DNA of 64,000 nt, taken from assembly GCA_023653785.1 (NCBI GenBank), contig JAMKCH010002901.1, positions 1 through 64,000 of the forward strand, given 5' to 3'. Each line of letters begins with the position of its first letter. The first letter of the stretch is position 1. Below are positions 1 through 11,860 of this stretch, piece after piece. The position numbers and the translations under genes were made by a program. The notes under the pieces are model-generated. The model saw only the letters and a list, made by a program, of their open reading frames with translations, ran no database searches and had not been told where the DNA came from. Source of the DNA: Ophioderma brevispina (lineage: Eukaryota; Echinodermata; Ophiuroidea; Amphilepidida; Ophiodermatidae).

Positions 1-144
1 GCTGGAAACTAATGTTGCGTGAAGAGTCAACTTAATCGAGTGCCCTATTCTTGACCGTTGTAGCCAGACTATGAGTGTGGCGGACTATAATTACTTCTAC
101 ACCGGCTTACATATATCAATAAAACAAACAAGCAAACAAACAAA
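1..144 (+). other. possible 3' end of a retroelement with an A-rich tail
   Basis: About 115 bases of unrecognised sequence end in an A-rich tract of repeated aaac/caaa units at 117-144. This resembles the tail of a LINE or SINE cut off by the window edge. No reading frame or promoter box was seen. It could equally be simple low-complexity sequence. Confidence 0.2.
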
Positions 145-1000
145 TGTCAATTATGGACCTTGTATGTCTTTCTCATGAATTGATCAAACAAAACCAAAAA
201 AGATTAACGAAAAATATTTTCAAGTATATTTTTCTCCAAACGTTTTTTAAACCTGACATTTAACATTTAAAACATTAACGTAAACATACTTTTAAAATAT
301 TTTGTGTTTACGGAGATTTTATTAAGATTATTTTTATGCTTTAGCAATAATTGGTTATTTACCATCAGATCATAGACCTGAGTGTATGTTAGTGCTATGT
401 ACGTATTTTATGACCTTGGGAAGTATTAAGTATATTTAAACATCGGATTACAAAATACGCTGTTTATCCTTTTGACAATGGGCAATTTCGTACATATTTT
501 TGCTTCTAATCAAACGATATGCTTTCATGTGAGGGGGGGTCATAATATAATACTAGTAATTGGATCGTCATCAGGTCACCCACTTTTAACGGTAGTTGAG
601 AAGTAACAACTGTCCTGTTAAGACGTTACACCCGAGCGATATTTAGTAACTTCTCATAGACAGTATTCCTTTTCCGATCTGGATTGTTTTTTTTTTTGGG
701 GTGGTTATCAAATATTAGGCCTATATAATTATTAGAATTAAAATTCAGGCCAACAATAAAACGGTAGACTCGATCAGTTTTTGAATGAAATGGTGTCAAC
801 ATTTCCAAAAATGAAAAGACGCTGTATGCTGATGCCTTAGCAAATGAAAGTATTATTTGTTCTTTAAGAGCGTAGACAGCGGCAAAGCCCTAGTTAGGTC
901 GCAAACCCTGGAATGAGATTCATCAATTGTTATTAATGCGTTCATTGAATCCTACGGTGTTCAAAACAGAGATATTATTTCACAAGGAAAACGACCTTGA
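145..1000. other. no gene seen; AT-rich intergenic sequence
   Basis: AT-rich sequence with stops in all frames and no motif I recognise. A run of T at 687-699 and a G run at 532-538 are the only low-complexity spots. Confidence 0.5.
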
Positions 1001-1009
1001 GTGACAATC

Positions 1010-1740
1010 TTGATAGTGGTGCCCCATCACCTTGCTCAACAGCGCTTACAAAATCGTTACCAAGGCTATTGTCTCAAAGCTACAGAATGTTATTAAATAT
1101 TTTAGTAAAGAATGATCCAAAGGGGTTTGTAAAAAGTCACAGCATATCCGAGATATATTAACACGATTATATTGCTGCCGTAATGATTTGCGTTCACTTT
1201 AAGAAAGCGTTTGACATTTCTGATCAACTTTATCTAAATGTTTAACTTTTGCAATTTGTACAAGTTTTTTTTACTGTAAATTTGGTCTAAGACAAGGCTG
1301 CAACTTCTCTCCTCAACTTTTCTCATTTTTATAAACGGGCTTATCGACCACTTTAATCAAGAAAACATCCGTGGTATTCAAATAGACGACATTGATATCC
1401 CATGCCTAATGTATGCTGATGATATTGTTTTGCTTGCTGATACCCCATATGAACTTCAGAATATGTTAAATGCTTTGAGCGACTATTGTGATATATGGGA
1501 TTTGGAAGTAAATCTGGACAAAACAAAAGCTATGGTTTTCCGCAATGGTTGTATTGTTAAGCGAAATGAAAAGTGGTATTATAAAACCAAAAAAAATTGA
1601 AGTTGTTCCATATTATAGTTATTTGGGTGTTAAAATAAGTTCACGAGGAGCATGGTCTGTAACAATTAATACTCTTGCAAACCAAGCTAGTAAAGGCTTT
1701 CAAGGAATTAAAGACAGCACTCAAACATTCCTAATCTAGA
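1010..1740 (+). pseudogene. non-LTR retrotransposon reverse transcriptase, degenerate (copy A)
   Basis: This is the reverse transcriptase (RT) core of a LINE, which copies its RNA into DNA at a nicked target. From 1023 a frame reads PITLLNSAYKIVTKAIVSKL, the conserved RT block 1 of many non-LTR elements. Near 1193-1220 a shifted frame gives HFKKAFD, matching block A with its first aspartate. Near 1279 comes LRQGC-SP-LF (block B). The catalytic box MYADD lies at 1409-1423, followed by LVN-DKTK-like and YLGV motifs (about 1507-1633). At least four frameshifts or stops separate these blocks, so no full protein can be made. The C-terminal YGSEVWG region resumes only after a ~500 bp insert. RT identity is clear; the clade is not assigned. 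Confidence 0.85.
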
Positions 1741-1784
1741 TACGACCTCAAAAATGTATTTATTTGTTACTGGTAGTTCCCATC

Positions 1785-2292
1785 GGACGTAATCTTTAGA
1801 AATCACCGTCTCGCATGTTTTGCCGAGCACAACGAAAACATAGAGTACCAACAATAGAAAGCAATGGGCTGCCTCCGCTTCTTCCCATACTGTGGGTGCG
1901 CTTTTGCATATCCACACTAATCGGGAGTGATCACAATTAATGTATGTGTTAGAGTGGACAGGTGTAATAATAGGACCTGGATCATTGTGCTAGATACTCT
2001 TTTTTCTCATAATGGCAATGCGCGCTAGGTGAAAAGAGTATTCATTGAGGCGGTTTTATTTAAATCAAGACGACTGATGTTGTTCATTTCATTAGTGTGT
2101 GGCCCTGGGTAGGACAAAATTTAACACCCAATAGCACCCAACAATCCAACAATGAATATTTTTGGCGGATTGTTGTAACGAAATGACATTATGTGTGTAT
2201 ACAAGCACCCAACACTGATTAATTATTCCGTGCAATATTCAAAATGTCAGCGCCAGCACAGACGACTGGTTTGAATGCGTTTCACCCCCTTG
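1785..2292. repeat. dispersed repeat X, copy 1 (inserted in LINE)
   Basis: About 500 bp with no coding similarity interrupt the LINE between its YLGV region and its YGSEVWG region. The same sequence recurs at 2864-3372 and, without LINE flanks, at 12503-13022. That independent copy shows X is a separate repeat and not LINE sequence. Recognisable blocks include the cgtctcgcatgtttt start, gaggcggttttatttaaatc in the middle and aatgtcagcgcc near the end. No terminal inverted repeats or tRNA boxes were found, so its class is unknown. Confidence 0.7.
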
Positions 2293-2424
2293 GTTCCCAT
2301 TTACTCTACGGCTCAGAAGTTTGGGGTCAAAATGATGGTCAGAGCTTATGGAATCTATTCAAACAAAATATTGCAAAATGTGTTACGAGTACGAGGGCTG
2401 AATTGGGTCGATTCCCTCTTCAAC
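2293..2424 (+). pseudogene. LINE C-terminal region after RT (copy A)
   Basis: One frame reads YGSEVWGQNDGQSLWNLFKQ and then ELGRFPLQ. This is the block found downstream of the RT thumb in several invertebrate LINE families (PI-LYGSEVWG ... ELGRFPL). It lies after repeat X and ends at the duplication junction, so it belongs to the same broken LINE as the RT at 1010-1740. The frame differs from the upstream RT fragment. Confidence 0.7.
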
Positions 2425-2850
2425 TTATCATTTTTTATAAAGGGCTTTATCGACACTTAATCAGAAAACATCAGTGGTATTCAAATACGACGACATTGAT
2501 ATCCATGCAACCTAATGTATGTGATGATAGTGTTTTGCTTGGATGATACACCATATGAACTTCAGAATCTGTTAAGCTTTGAGCGGGGATATTGTGATAT
2601 ATGGGATTTGGAAGTAAACTGGACAAAACACAGCTATGGTTTTCGCAATGGGTATTGTTAAGCGAAATGAAAGTGGTATTATAAAACAAAAAAAATTGAA
2701 GTTGTTCCTATATAGTATGTGGGTGTTAAAAAAGCTCCGAGGAGCATGGTCGTAACAATTAATACGCTTGCAACCAAGCAGTAAGGTCTTTTCACAATTA
2801 AGACATCACCAAACTATTCCTAATCTAGATATGACCTCAAATGATTATTG
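2425..2850 (+). pseudogene. LINE reverse transcriptase, degenerate (copy B of tandem duplication)
   Basis: DNA-level duplicate of 1314-1740. The catalytic region that encodes MYADD in copy A reads atgtatgtgatgatag here, so the YADD box is destroyed by indels. The following block (ttggaagtaaactggac) also lost a base. There is no open frame longer than about 30 codons through the RT core. The homology to copy A is plain by eye from 2430 to about 2850. Confidence 0.8.
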
Positions 2851-2863
2851 GTGACTTGGTAGT

Positions 2864-3372
2864 TACCATCGTTACGAATCTTTAGAAATCACGTCTCGCA
2901 TGTTTTGCGAGCACAAAGAAAACTTAGAGTACAAACAATAGAAGGCAATGGCTGCCTCCCCTTCTTCCACAAACTGTGGGTGCCGCTTTGCATACCCACT
3001 AATCGGTAGTGATACAAATTAATATGTGTTAGAGGTGGGCCGTCTAGGTGTAATACTAGTGTACATGGATCATTGTGCTCAGATACTTTTTTTCTCATAA
3101 TGCCATGCGCCTAGGTGAAAAGATGTTATTAATGAGGCGGTTTATTTAAATCAAGGACGGACGAGTGCATTTTCATTTTTTCCTTTGTGGGGCCATGGGT
3201 AGGACAAAATTTAAACCAACAATAGCACCCAACATCAACAACTGATATTGGGGATTGTTTGTATCGAATTGCCATTATGTGTGTTACAAGCACCCATGAT
3301 AATATCTTGCCAATATTCAAAAATGTCAGCGCCCAGCACCGACGACTGGGTTTGAATGCGTTTCACCCCCTT
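2864..3372. repeat. dispersed repeat X, copy 2
   Basis: Second copy of the ~500 bp insert, carried along by the tandem duplication. It matches 1785-2292 over its whole length, with many single-base differences. Confidence 0.75.
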
Positions 3373-3720
3373 GTTCCCATTTACTCACGGATCAGAAGTT
3401 TGGGGTCACATGATGGGCAGAGTTATGGAATCTATGCAAACACATATTGCAAAAATGTGTTACGGTCGCGGCGATGGGTCTTCCCTCTTCAAGATTAAGG
3501 TTTTTAAGAAGATGATCTCCTATGTTTAAAATACTTTCAAATGAATACGAAACGTATTCACTGAAATGTTACGAATATCTTAAAGATAGATTGATATGGT
3601 GTTGATCGTAATGGTTACAAAGGATTCGCAGATTTTGAATCATTGGTTTCGGATTGGTTTGGGAAAACCAAGGGTGTTGGAACCAAAATCATTTTCAGCG
3701 TTTTTTAACAAGGTGTTGTA
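3373..3720 (+). pseudogene. LINE C-terminal region, copy B, running to the probable element end
   Basis: The sequence encodes a decayed GSEVWG block near 3385 and a degraded PLQ-like block at about 3480. Unlike copy A it continues past the duplication end (KVFKKM..., then KDRLIW and GFADFESLVSDWFGK in neighbouring frames) to about 3700. This continuation is what the original LINE had before duplication. The 3' end is not marked by a clear tail. Confidence 0.5.
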
Positions 3721-3802
3721 AAGATATTTATCATTTTATGTCAAGAAGGAGATCTGAACAAGCTTACAATGACAATGGGACGTGGACCACAACCAATGTA
3801 TC

Positions 3803-4712
3803 ACAAACTCTGCTGTCCCCATCGGGGGCTAAGGGGAAAAACCAAGTGTAAATTCATAATAAATTATTTACGATCATAAAAATGTCTGTTCCCGCACATT
3901 AAAAGGGGCACATTTATTAAAACTCTAAAAACTGTCCTCAATTCTTTTTTCAAATCAGAGACCAATGGATAGTATAGACTTCAGCAAACCATGAGCTAAG
4001 CTATTCAATGGGCTGGGTATGTAGGGCCATTGTTATAGCAAGGTGTTACCACCTCCACGATTCGGGTTGAGTGACACATACCGTCCTCTCGCACAATAAA
4101 CTAACCAGGCTAATTTATAATAGGTCGTTGACATCTAAATTTTCTTCTGAAAACGCGTAATTGAATAGAAATGAAGTTAAGCAATAAGTACGGATTTGGT
4201 CTGCAATAAGTTGTTAGGTCAAAGCTGCCCAGCAACATTATCTTCTGATGTTTGTTTCGTTTTCCTTTTCGAATAAATGATGCCAAATAAATGCCAAAGT
4301 GATTGACACGCAATCGAAGCCCAATATTTATTTATTTTGTGAAGTGGGTTAAGGCTTTTGTCCTGAAAAGTATCAGTCTACATTGGAGAGCGTAACACGT
4401 GCAATCTCTTCAGCTGCGCGACAAAATAACAATGGTTCCTGCACTCCCAGAGGAAAGGAATTTGAAGTGTTTTTTCTACACCGCATACAGGGCCGTGATT
4501 GATATCTTTAACTCCGTGTTGAGGAAGTCGATGTGTATCATAGTCACTGATTTGGGGAAATGAAATTGAAGTAACGTTTATTCTTTTTAAAGAACAAGTG
4601 CCAGTGGTATTTGTGGGAACAGACGATTTATGATTTTAATAATTATTACGAATTTACACTTGGTTTTCCCAGAGCCCCCGATTGGAGACAACAAAACAAC
4701 AGCATAGCAGAA
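3803..4712. mobile_element. 0.9 kb element with ~95 bp inverted ends, non-coding
   Basis: The left end (3803-3900: gtccccatcgggggct, accaagtgtaaattc, tctgttcccgcac) recurs inverted at 4609-4712 (gtgggaacagacga, gaatttacacttggt, agcccccgattggagac). The interior has no reading frame of note. Long inverted ends around a non-coding middle suggest a non-autonomous DNA transposon or foldback. No target-site duplication was established. Confidence 0.6.
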
Positions 4713-5326
4713 CAGGTATTCCCATCGACGCATACAAACCGTGACTTTATCTCAACATCAAAACAGGTTATGAGATTGAGAATACATTAAAAATGTTAGT
4801 GTATCGGACCTAATAGAGAAGAGGACCCAAGTACACGGTTTCAAAAACCTATCCCCGTTGCCGCCTTTTGTTATAAATCCCCATTACCAGCTAAGATAAT
4901 GCGCTAATCACACGTATCAGCAGGAGGGTGTCTGGCCTTCGACTTGAATTGCTTTATTGAAATCCAATTCCATAATTTGGGACCTAAAGTATAGCTTAGA
5001 ATTTATAAACTTTCTCTTCCATTGGTATGCAAAATAGGTAGAACAAACGATGACGTCACTATGAGTCATAAGGTAATAAGTTTAAAATACTGATATAGGA
5101 AGAAACATTTGATATTTTGCAAATGTACGGCCTCAAAATTAATAGGTAACACTAAACCTTTCCATAATGGAGAGACATTAGACGTCATTATTAAATGTTA
5201 GTATGTTGGTACGAATTTTGACTCAAAGGATGGCGGACCTGCTATTATTGCAACTAAAATTCAAATGTCGTGATATTCCTGTTGTCGTATGGAGTGTTGT
5301 AGTTCCATCTGAAAGGGGGGGGGGGG
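4713..5326. other. no gene seen
   Basis: AT-rich sequence with no recognised motif. It ends in a run of 12 G at 5315-5326 that abuts the MITE at 5327. Confidence 0.5.
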
Positions 5327-5636
5327 CAGTGGCGTAAATTTCTTTTTGACATTGTGGGATGGGTTTGATGAAAATTATAGATGAAATGGGGTTTGCTGAA
5401 AAGATCCATTACGCGCTATAAATTTGACATTAGAAGCTAAAATTCATAAACTAGAATTGTAATTGAACAAATGCGCACAAAGCGCGGGAAAATTTACCAT
5501 TCTTAAAATATATGGTAAAATATGAGGTTATTTTGGGTCAAAACCACCGTGAATGGGTTCAACATGGGGGGGGGATGATCGTATGAACCCCCTCATCAAC
5601 TATGGGGGGAAATCCCCCATCCAGCGGATACGCCTG
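5327..5636. mobile_element. hAT-like MITE, short inverted tips
   Basis: The left tip CAGTGGCGTA (5327) and right tip TACGCCTG (5629-5636) are inverted repeats apart from one missing base. CAGTGGCGTA/TACGCCACTG tips are typical of hAT-type transposons. The element is about 310 bp and non-coding, with short G or C runs near both ends. Both flanks are G runs, so a target-site duplication of Gs is possible but cannot be proved. Confidence 0.45.
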
Positions 5637-6427
5637 GGGGGTTGCCACACCCTATCCATCACTTGGACGAAGCCTATAGACGCGCGCCACGAAACTCGAG
5701 CCGGCAGAAAATCGTTTTGAATACTATAAAGGCAATGATGTCAGATCTGACTATTTGGAACATTTGGTATGGATGGAAAGCCTAAGTAACGTAGATACAT
5801 ATAATCAAAATAAGTTGAAAATGTCAACAGTTGTTGGTATTTGCCCTTTAATTTCCGCCCAATAGATACTCGAAAAACGATTCCGACACATCCACATCGC
5901 AGGCAAATGGTTGACGTCAAAGGGATGACCATCCATAATTACGTCGTTGTGACCATCATATCAGCAGTGTTGCCCTTAATATAAATTAAAACCACAACGA
6001 AAGCAAAAATATCATTCTGTAACTTATTTTTCTAATTTTATTATTATTCATTAACATCAATATGACAGTGTCAGCAAAAACAATTCGAGTCAACACGAGT
6101 TTTGTCATCACTTGACGTCACGAGGAGAGCAAAATTGGGGCGCTTTTGATCAATGAAGCCGTGGCGAAAAATCCGCAAGTTTTCTTTGTATGTCAAAAAG
6201 CAAAAATTAAAATGCCTCTATTTTGTTCATTTACCTCAATTGTATTATTATTTCGGGAATTCGTGATGTTGTAATATATTTTATGAATGGAAGTCAAACC
6301 GAGCTGACAAAAATCTGACATATTTCTTTACATTAAAACGATAACGGCATAAAGCGCACAATTACCATACTTTCTTGATTGACGAGGTTATACCTGGTCG
6401 GCCCCTAGCTGCTTCTTAACTTTCTAG
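5637..6427. other. no gene seen
   Basis: Nothing recognisable. Reading frames are short on both strands. Confidence 0.5.
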
Positions 6428-6790
6428 AAAAAGGAGGGGGGGGAAGGGACTTTCTACCCATTACGCCTTACACCCACTATCCCATATTTCCTCTTACCTT
6501 CTGATTTCCCTTGTACCCCTGCCAGTTATCCTCTTCAGATACCACAATTTCACGGGGGCCGCACTTTCCAACCCTTTGGCCCCGAGTCAGCTCCCCCCAC
6601 CCATCTCCCCCCTTGGCTTCCATATGCTTCTCATTCCCCCTTACCTCAAGCTTAAAGCTCATCTCTTCCCCCACATTCCCCCCGACTTTCCCTTTTTCTT
6701 ATTCCTCATCTCCTCTCCCGTTCTCCCACCCCTACACTTTCCTCAATAATTCTTAAGCGGGCATTTTCTCACTTCCCCATATCTCTCAAC
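6428..6790. repeat. pyrimidine-rich tract
   Basis: The plus strand is strongly C+T rich, especially 6575-6745, with many ccccc, ctccc and ttccc runs. It opens at 6430 with the reverse bias (aaaggaggggggggaaggg). Open frames of 65-81 codons on both strands here come from the biased composition and are not genes. Such tracts can form triplex or other non-B DNA. Confidence 0.6.
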
Positions 6791-7868
6791 CCACCATTCC
6801 ACACCAATTTTGTGGTTAAGGCGGGGGCATGAAACGGCTGAGCATAAAATGTTCAATTGTAATACATTAAACATCACTTGACACAGGGTTGGTTGGGCAG
6901 AAAGAATAGAAGAGGCGGTAAACAACCCCCTCCAGTTCGGAAGACGAGGGTTAATTTAAAAATTATTTAAGTGTATACATTAATTAGGTATAAGTATGAC
7001 TTATCACATTCTTTAAGATGAAGATGATAATTGGGAATCAGTTCGACATGGTATCGATTATCAAACAGCCACAGCGGTAAACAAATTAAACTACACCCCC
7101 CTGGAAGTTAAAATATTACCTTTGTGGGTTTTCGCTGTACAATTACCACGTGTTGGTGCGCGCTGGGCGGCCAGTTCAGAAGTTATTATTTGTTACAAGG
7201 TACATTGAAATTCATAACACCGTTTTTCAAGAGTGGAAGTGATGGAACATTTCATATTTATTTCACAAGATTTTAACAAATTACTAAATAATTAAAAAAA
7301 AAAAAACATGCAAGCTTATTTTCTATAGTCGAGATCCACAAAGGAATGAAGGATTTGGATGGGGTTTTCGATATTTTCTGACAATTATCCTCTCTTTGGT
7401 GACAACAACTGCCAAAAAAGGGAACAATTGAATGTACTGTGCATTTTACAAAAACCCCTACATTCAGGGGTCACAACATCCGGTCAAATAACAGCTTTCA
7501 CATAGTCACAGCTTCGACCGCGGCAAAGAGTATAGATCACAAACGGTTCGGTGTATGCACCTGCACTTGGAATTGATCCTTTCGGGATTATCATAATATA
7601 TACACGAATCCGACGGCGACTATTTTCGCCCCTACGCCGTGGGCGGCGCACTAACACGCCATGACGGGGGGATTTTGCATTACTCGTTATACACCGCGTT
7701 TACGTTTTACGTGTTACCACAAAGAAGCGATATTTTTGATCAGTTCTGACGGCAAAACCCAAACACTATTTAAAGGTAGCCATTGTATTATAATGGGCGG
7801 ATCAGGAAAAAAAATGTATTTCTTGCTGCACAAATAGCGATAAAAGTACAAAAAATGGAAACGAATGC
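6791..7868. other. no gene seen
   Basis: Unrecognised sequence with short frames only and a 12 base A run near 7293-7306. Short GC-rich stretches occur at 7590-7680. Confidence 0.45.
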
Positions 7869-8183
7869 GTGAGAATTCAACCCGCAATGACACAAAGAAA
7901 CAAGCATGTATCCATTTCAGTCGAAATACACCTTGATAAATCGCCGGTCATTTTCACGTGTCCTGATAGTCCAGGCGTAGCACTTCCATCACAAAACGAG
8001 ACTAATTTTGTTAAGATCTCCGAAGCGATCCATGGGACGGAAGTGGCCGTTCTAAACACCAACAACCCGCATCGGGAAGATGTCACGTGTTTCAGCAAAT
8101 ACGACGGTCTTTGGGAACTTCAGTTTCAAAGATACACGGATATCTTAAACTTCTATTGTTCCGTATTTTTGTTGGATGTTTGA
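7869..8183 (+). other. unassigned 104-codon open frame, doubtful exon
   Basis: An uninterrupted frame of 104 codons begins at an ATG at 7869. Its residues look less biased than the random frames nearby (FTCPDSPG, then VTCFSKYDGLWELQFQRYT). The spaced cysteines are loosely reminiscent of an extracellular beta-sandwich domain, but no family is recognised. There is no convincing splice signal and no following exon. A 73-codon antisense frame overlaps it. Most likely a chance frame or a decayed exon. Confidence 0.15.
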
Positions 8184-9660
8184 ATTTACGAAAAAGGATT
8201 TTCTACACGCGGCTGTTATACCAATTTTAACACGTAGTCTAACCATAGCAGTTCAGTTTTCAGTCACGCAAAGTGGGCGAGATAACCTTCAATTTTTTAC
8301 AACAACAGTAAGACAATTGCACCTGAATTCCAGTTTAGGCCAGTCCCTGAACATAATCCTTCCATAAATCCATGGAATAAACGGTGAAATTTTTTAAATG
8401 CAAAAAAGGTAGGTTGTAAATCTTAATATGATAGGGGCTTATATTTCGTTCGTTAAGCAATATGCGGCGTGTGTGTCCTGTGTGTTTGTGGCGGGATGCC
8501 CCCCAGTAAGGGCGGCGACGTAGAAGAGTGTGTCCTTTCGAGGCTTCACCGTCGGATTCGTGTATCAGCATATAAAGTTGTGTCGAGAGTGCACGTGTGT
8601 ATTTAGCCGCCTGGCGGGCAAAAGGCCCGTGGGACCACTATACCTTACAGATTGCTTAGGACACTCATAGCAACATAAATGAAATTCCAAACCAGGATAT
8701 GTTTAATATGACTTTTACTATACGTCTTGTCGCGTCGATATTAAATCGAAAAATCGTCTAAAGGAATGACTAATGCCAGACGGTGTTGATTGAACTCGAA
8801 TAATAATAAAAAAGCAACAACCGGAAAGGGTACTCTTAAACAAAAAAGTTGTAGTCACGCCTGGTGTGTTGGCTTGGGTTATTTGAGAAAGAAGAAATCT
8901 AAAAAGAGCAAGTTCAGATTTCACTGTTTGGCAGGCGTGCTGCATATTTAGAGAACGTCAGAGTTGGCTACTTGAGAAATAAGAACAGATATGCAAATGA
9001 GGTACTAAAATCGATGCTAATTTGGTAATAATGAAACGAGATATTTGAATACAGCACCCCCATACACACATGTTAAGTGTCGGCTTACGAGAAATTTGTT
9101 ATTGCCTTCTGCTCCAAGGTAAACATTTTGGTATAAGCCAATCAAAAATATGCAAAGAAGACCTTGTTTTATGCATCATACTTGATGACAGGCGTCTTGG
9201 GAATACAATCACATCGCGCAACCATCTTCAAGTAGACTTTATGTGTTTTTTTCCAATGTTGAAAACTCTATTTTAGAGCCTGTTATAAAATCAAATATTT
9301 GTTTCGAGGCCTACATTTCAAGTAAAAACTTGAATTTTCCCTACTTTCATGGTAACCAGCACCATATTTTGCTAAGATAAGGTTTACTTCTTTCAAGCGT
9401 TGTAAATTATCTATAGGTATAATACAGTTGTCTGTATTTTTTTGAGCTTCATTTGAGCCATCCCCAACACTATCAACTAAGAATACGCCTGTGTTGTACT
9501 CTTTTGGATAAATTTTTATGCTGCTCTTCATCTTTTAAGCCGTTCAAATATTATCGCTAAGCACTGTATAAATCGCCCGGCGGGCCCCGCACGGTTTAAG
9601 GCCTGCACGCAGAGTCGATAATTATCATGCTGTTCATAACCAAAAAAATTACTAGGCCGG
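8184..9660. other. no gene seen
   Basis: No recognised gene or repeat. GC-rich ggcgggc blocks lie at about 8611 and 9579. They could be degraded inverted ends of a ~1 kb element, but the flanking sequences do not align well enough to claim it. Confidence 0.4.
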
Positions 9661-10262
9661 TAGTGCTCACAACGTGTTGTTTCTTATCAGTGCTTGCTTT
9701 CCGTTGCTTAGCCGCCAAATCAAAAGTCAAAAGCCAGGCGTTTGCTTGTCTAAAGTACTTACGCACCTCAAAAGCAACATCTTGCTAATGAAAGCAACGC
9801 ATTGCTTAGAGAAAAACCAATCATCAATTGATAAAAAGGGCAAAAACAAAGCGTTGCTACGAAGAACGCGTTGCTTACCAAAAAACCAGAAGGTGAACAG
9901 TCACGCCGTATCTCACTTGCTAACTTAGTAACTTAACCAAACCGATCAGGAAGGTGAAAAAGCAACGCGTTGCTAATTTTGCTAAGCCAACCAATAAAAA
10001 AAGAGTCAAACAGTACGTTGCTTAGCCCAACCACTCAGAAAAAGGAAGAGCAACGTCTGAAACCACCCAATCAGAAAGGATATAAGCAACGCGTGCTAAT
10101 AAAAGCAACGGGTTTGTTATTTTATTAGCAACGCGTGCTAATGAAACACCGCGTTGCTTAAAAATACTGTCGAAGCAAGCGTTTGCTTTTTTACTTTTTT
10201 TCTATTGGCTGGCTAAGCAACGCGTTGCTTCCTGCTTTCCGAAGCAACACGTTTTGGAGGCA
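9661..10262. repeat. palindrome array 1, core AGCAACGCGTTGCT
   Basis: The 14 bp perfect palindrome AGCAACGCGTTGCT occurs exactly at 9961-9974 and 10216-10229. One-base variants lie at 9793-9806, 10085-10097 and 10127-10139, with more half sites (gcgttgct, agcaacg) between. They alternate with ccaaccaat(c)ag blocks on the left and their complement (ctattggctggctaag) on the right, so the array is roughly symmetric. A module is about 60-70 bp. There is no coding content. A related array lies at 15100-15375. Each palindrome contains a CpG pair and an MluI-type acgcgt centre. Confidence 0.8.
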
Positions 10263-11340
10263 AATACGTTATGAACCTTTAGCTGGCCTTTAGCGTGGCA
10301 CACGATATAGTCCAGGCACTTTAGGTCTGTGTACATAGAGAAGGTGGAAATAAATAAGCCATAGCTGATTTTTTTTCAGGTAGCTTGCTAATGTTGTGAG
10401 AAGCAAATATCAAAATTCCAAAGATTCCCCTTGTGCCTGTTTGATTAATAGGGAGAAAGGTTTATACAGGAGTAAGGAATTTAAAATGATTCAATTGAGC
10501 AAAATCCTGGAATAATTGTATCTTCGTATGTCACACTGTTAAAAAAGTCTGGTTTGCCTAACTTTTGACCTTTAGGTTAAGGAATAAGGCAAAGATTCTT
10601 TGCACGAAGGTCCCTAGTGGGGTTAAAATTCAAAAAGAGCCAATTTAATAAATTATTATGGACCGTACAACCTCGTAGATGTTTGTATCGGTCATATTAT
10701 GGCAAAAAATGCCTATTCCCATCATTTACATCTTTCAATACCTCTTTCAAAAATAGTACCTATGGGCAGTGGCTTGACCCGACCCTCATAGACCCTGTAG
10801 AAATCGGCCATAATGAGCCCTATATAACTAAGGCAGAAAATTACTACTTACTTCACTATTTAAATATATCCTTTCATTTTTACACCACGAGACGAACAAT
10901 TTGATACATCCTTGAAAGATCGATCATTCTGAGCTTTACTCGCCCAGTATACCTTGACCTTTATTTCCATAGGTTGATAACCGATAATTCACAGATAGGG
11001 CAAACTTTAAAAATAACCTTTTGTATCCTTATGACATGACTCAACATTGGTATACATTTGAAGACAATTGGCCCATTATACAAGTGTGATCCCTGTACAA
11101 CTTTACCCCCTTATTTACTCAATCATCACAGGGCGGCCTCTTGGATTTTGATATGTTATTCCTTACAACATGATGGAAGCTATCCTGAAAAAAATCACAT
11201 ATGACCTATTTAATTCCGCGTGTTTTTCTATTAATCTTGTACTAATAATGCATTCAAAATGTAAGCACGAATATACAAATAAGACGATCCATAAGAAAAC
11301 AGTATCGGTTTATCATTAAATGCGATTTTCAGTGTTTTGC
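10263..11340. other. no gene seen
   Basis: AT-rich sequence without recognised motifs. A 95-codon plus frame at 10617 looks random. Confidence 0.45.
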
Positions 11341-11559
11341 TTCCGGCCGAGACGTTATTTATTTACAGGGCAAAAATAATATAAAACAACAGAGCATAAA
11401 AATAAGATAACCAGCCACAAAGGCTTGAAACACATTTACTGTTTTTAATGATAACACACCTTCCCATCTGTATTTGCGTTTCACAAGGATGCTGATGAAG
11501 GGCAGTCCGATTAATAACATTCTCGCTATGCAACAGGGGGAATTTATATTTCGTATATA

Positions 11560-11860
11560 TAAGAATAAAGATAGAATAAGTCAAAATAAAGAAAATGAAG
11601 AACAATTCAAACAAGACAAAAAAAATCAAAATTTACAATTTTCCAACAAATTCAAAAAAAAATCAAAAAAAATAAATAATAAAAACAAAAAAAGAAAGAA
11701 ACAAAACAATTCCAGACAAAAAGACGACAAATAAAAAAATCCGGAACACAACCAGACAAAAAAAGAAAAGAGTTTTTTTTTAACAAATATAATAATAAAA
11801 AGTGAAGTAAAATTAAATAAAATAAAAATCCAGTTTAATAATTCACATACAAAAATCTGG
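11560..11860. repeat. A-rich low-complexity tract
   Basis: The plus strand is dominated by A runs broken by single C, G or T (aaaaatcaaaaaaaataaat and similar). The lysine/asparagine-rich frames on plus and phenylalanine-rich frames on minus are artefacts of this composition. Confidence 0.7.

Larger units (their letters stand above)
1314..3492 (+). repeat. 1.1 kb tandem duplication inside the LINE
   Basis: The segment from about 1314 to 2424 is repeated from about 2425 to 3492. Both copies contain the YADD region, the foreign insert and the YGSEVWG region, in that order. The junction joins the end of copy A (ttccctcttcaa) to the start of copy B (caacttatca). It shares a short tcaac microhomology with the outer flanks. 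The copies differ largely by single-base deletions in copy B, which destroy the RT frame that stays open in copy A. Confidence 0.85.

Noticed and set aside
6511..6756. An 81-codon proline/serine-rich protein
   Set aside because: It is an artefact of the pyrimidine-rich tract.
8600..9600. A ~1 kb element bounded by ggcgggc blocks
   Set aside because: The flanking sequences do not align as direct or inverted repeats beyond the short GC core.
9661..10262. RFX X-box cluster
   Set aside because: X-boxes have the GTTGC and GCAAC half sites facing the other way round. The orientation here is opposite, so that reading is not supported.
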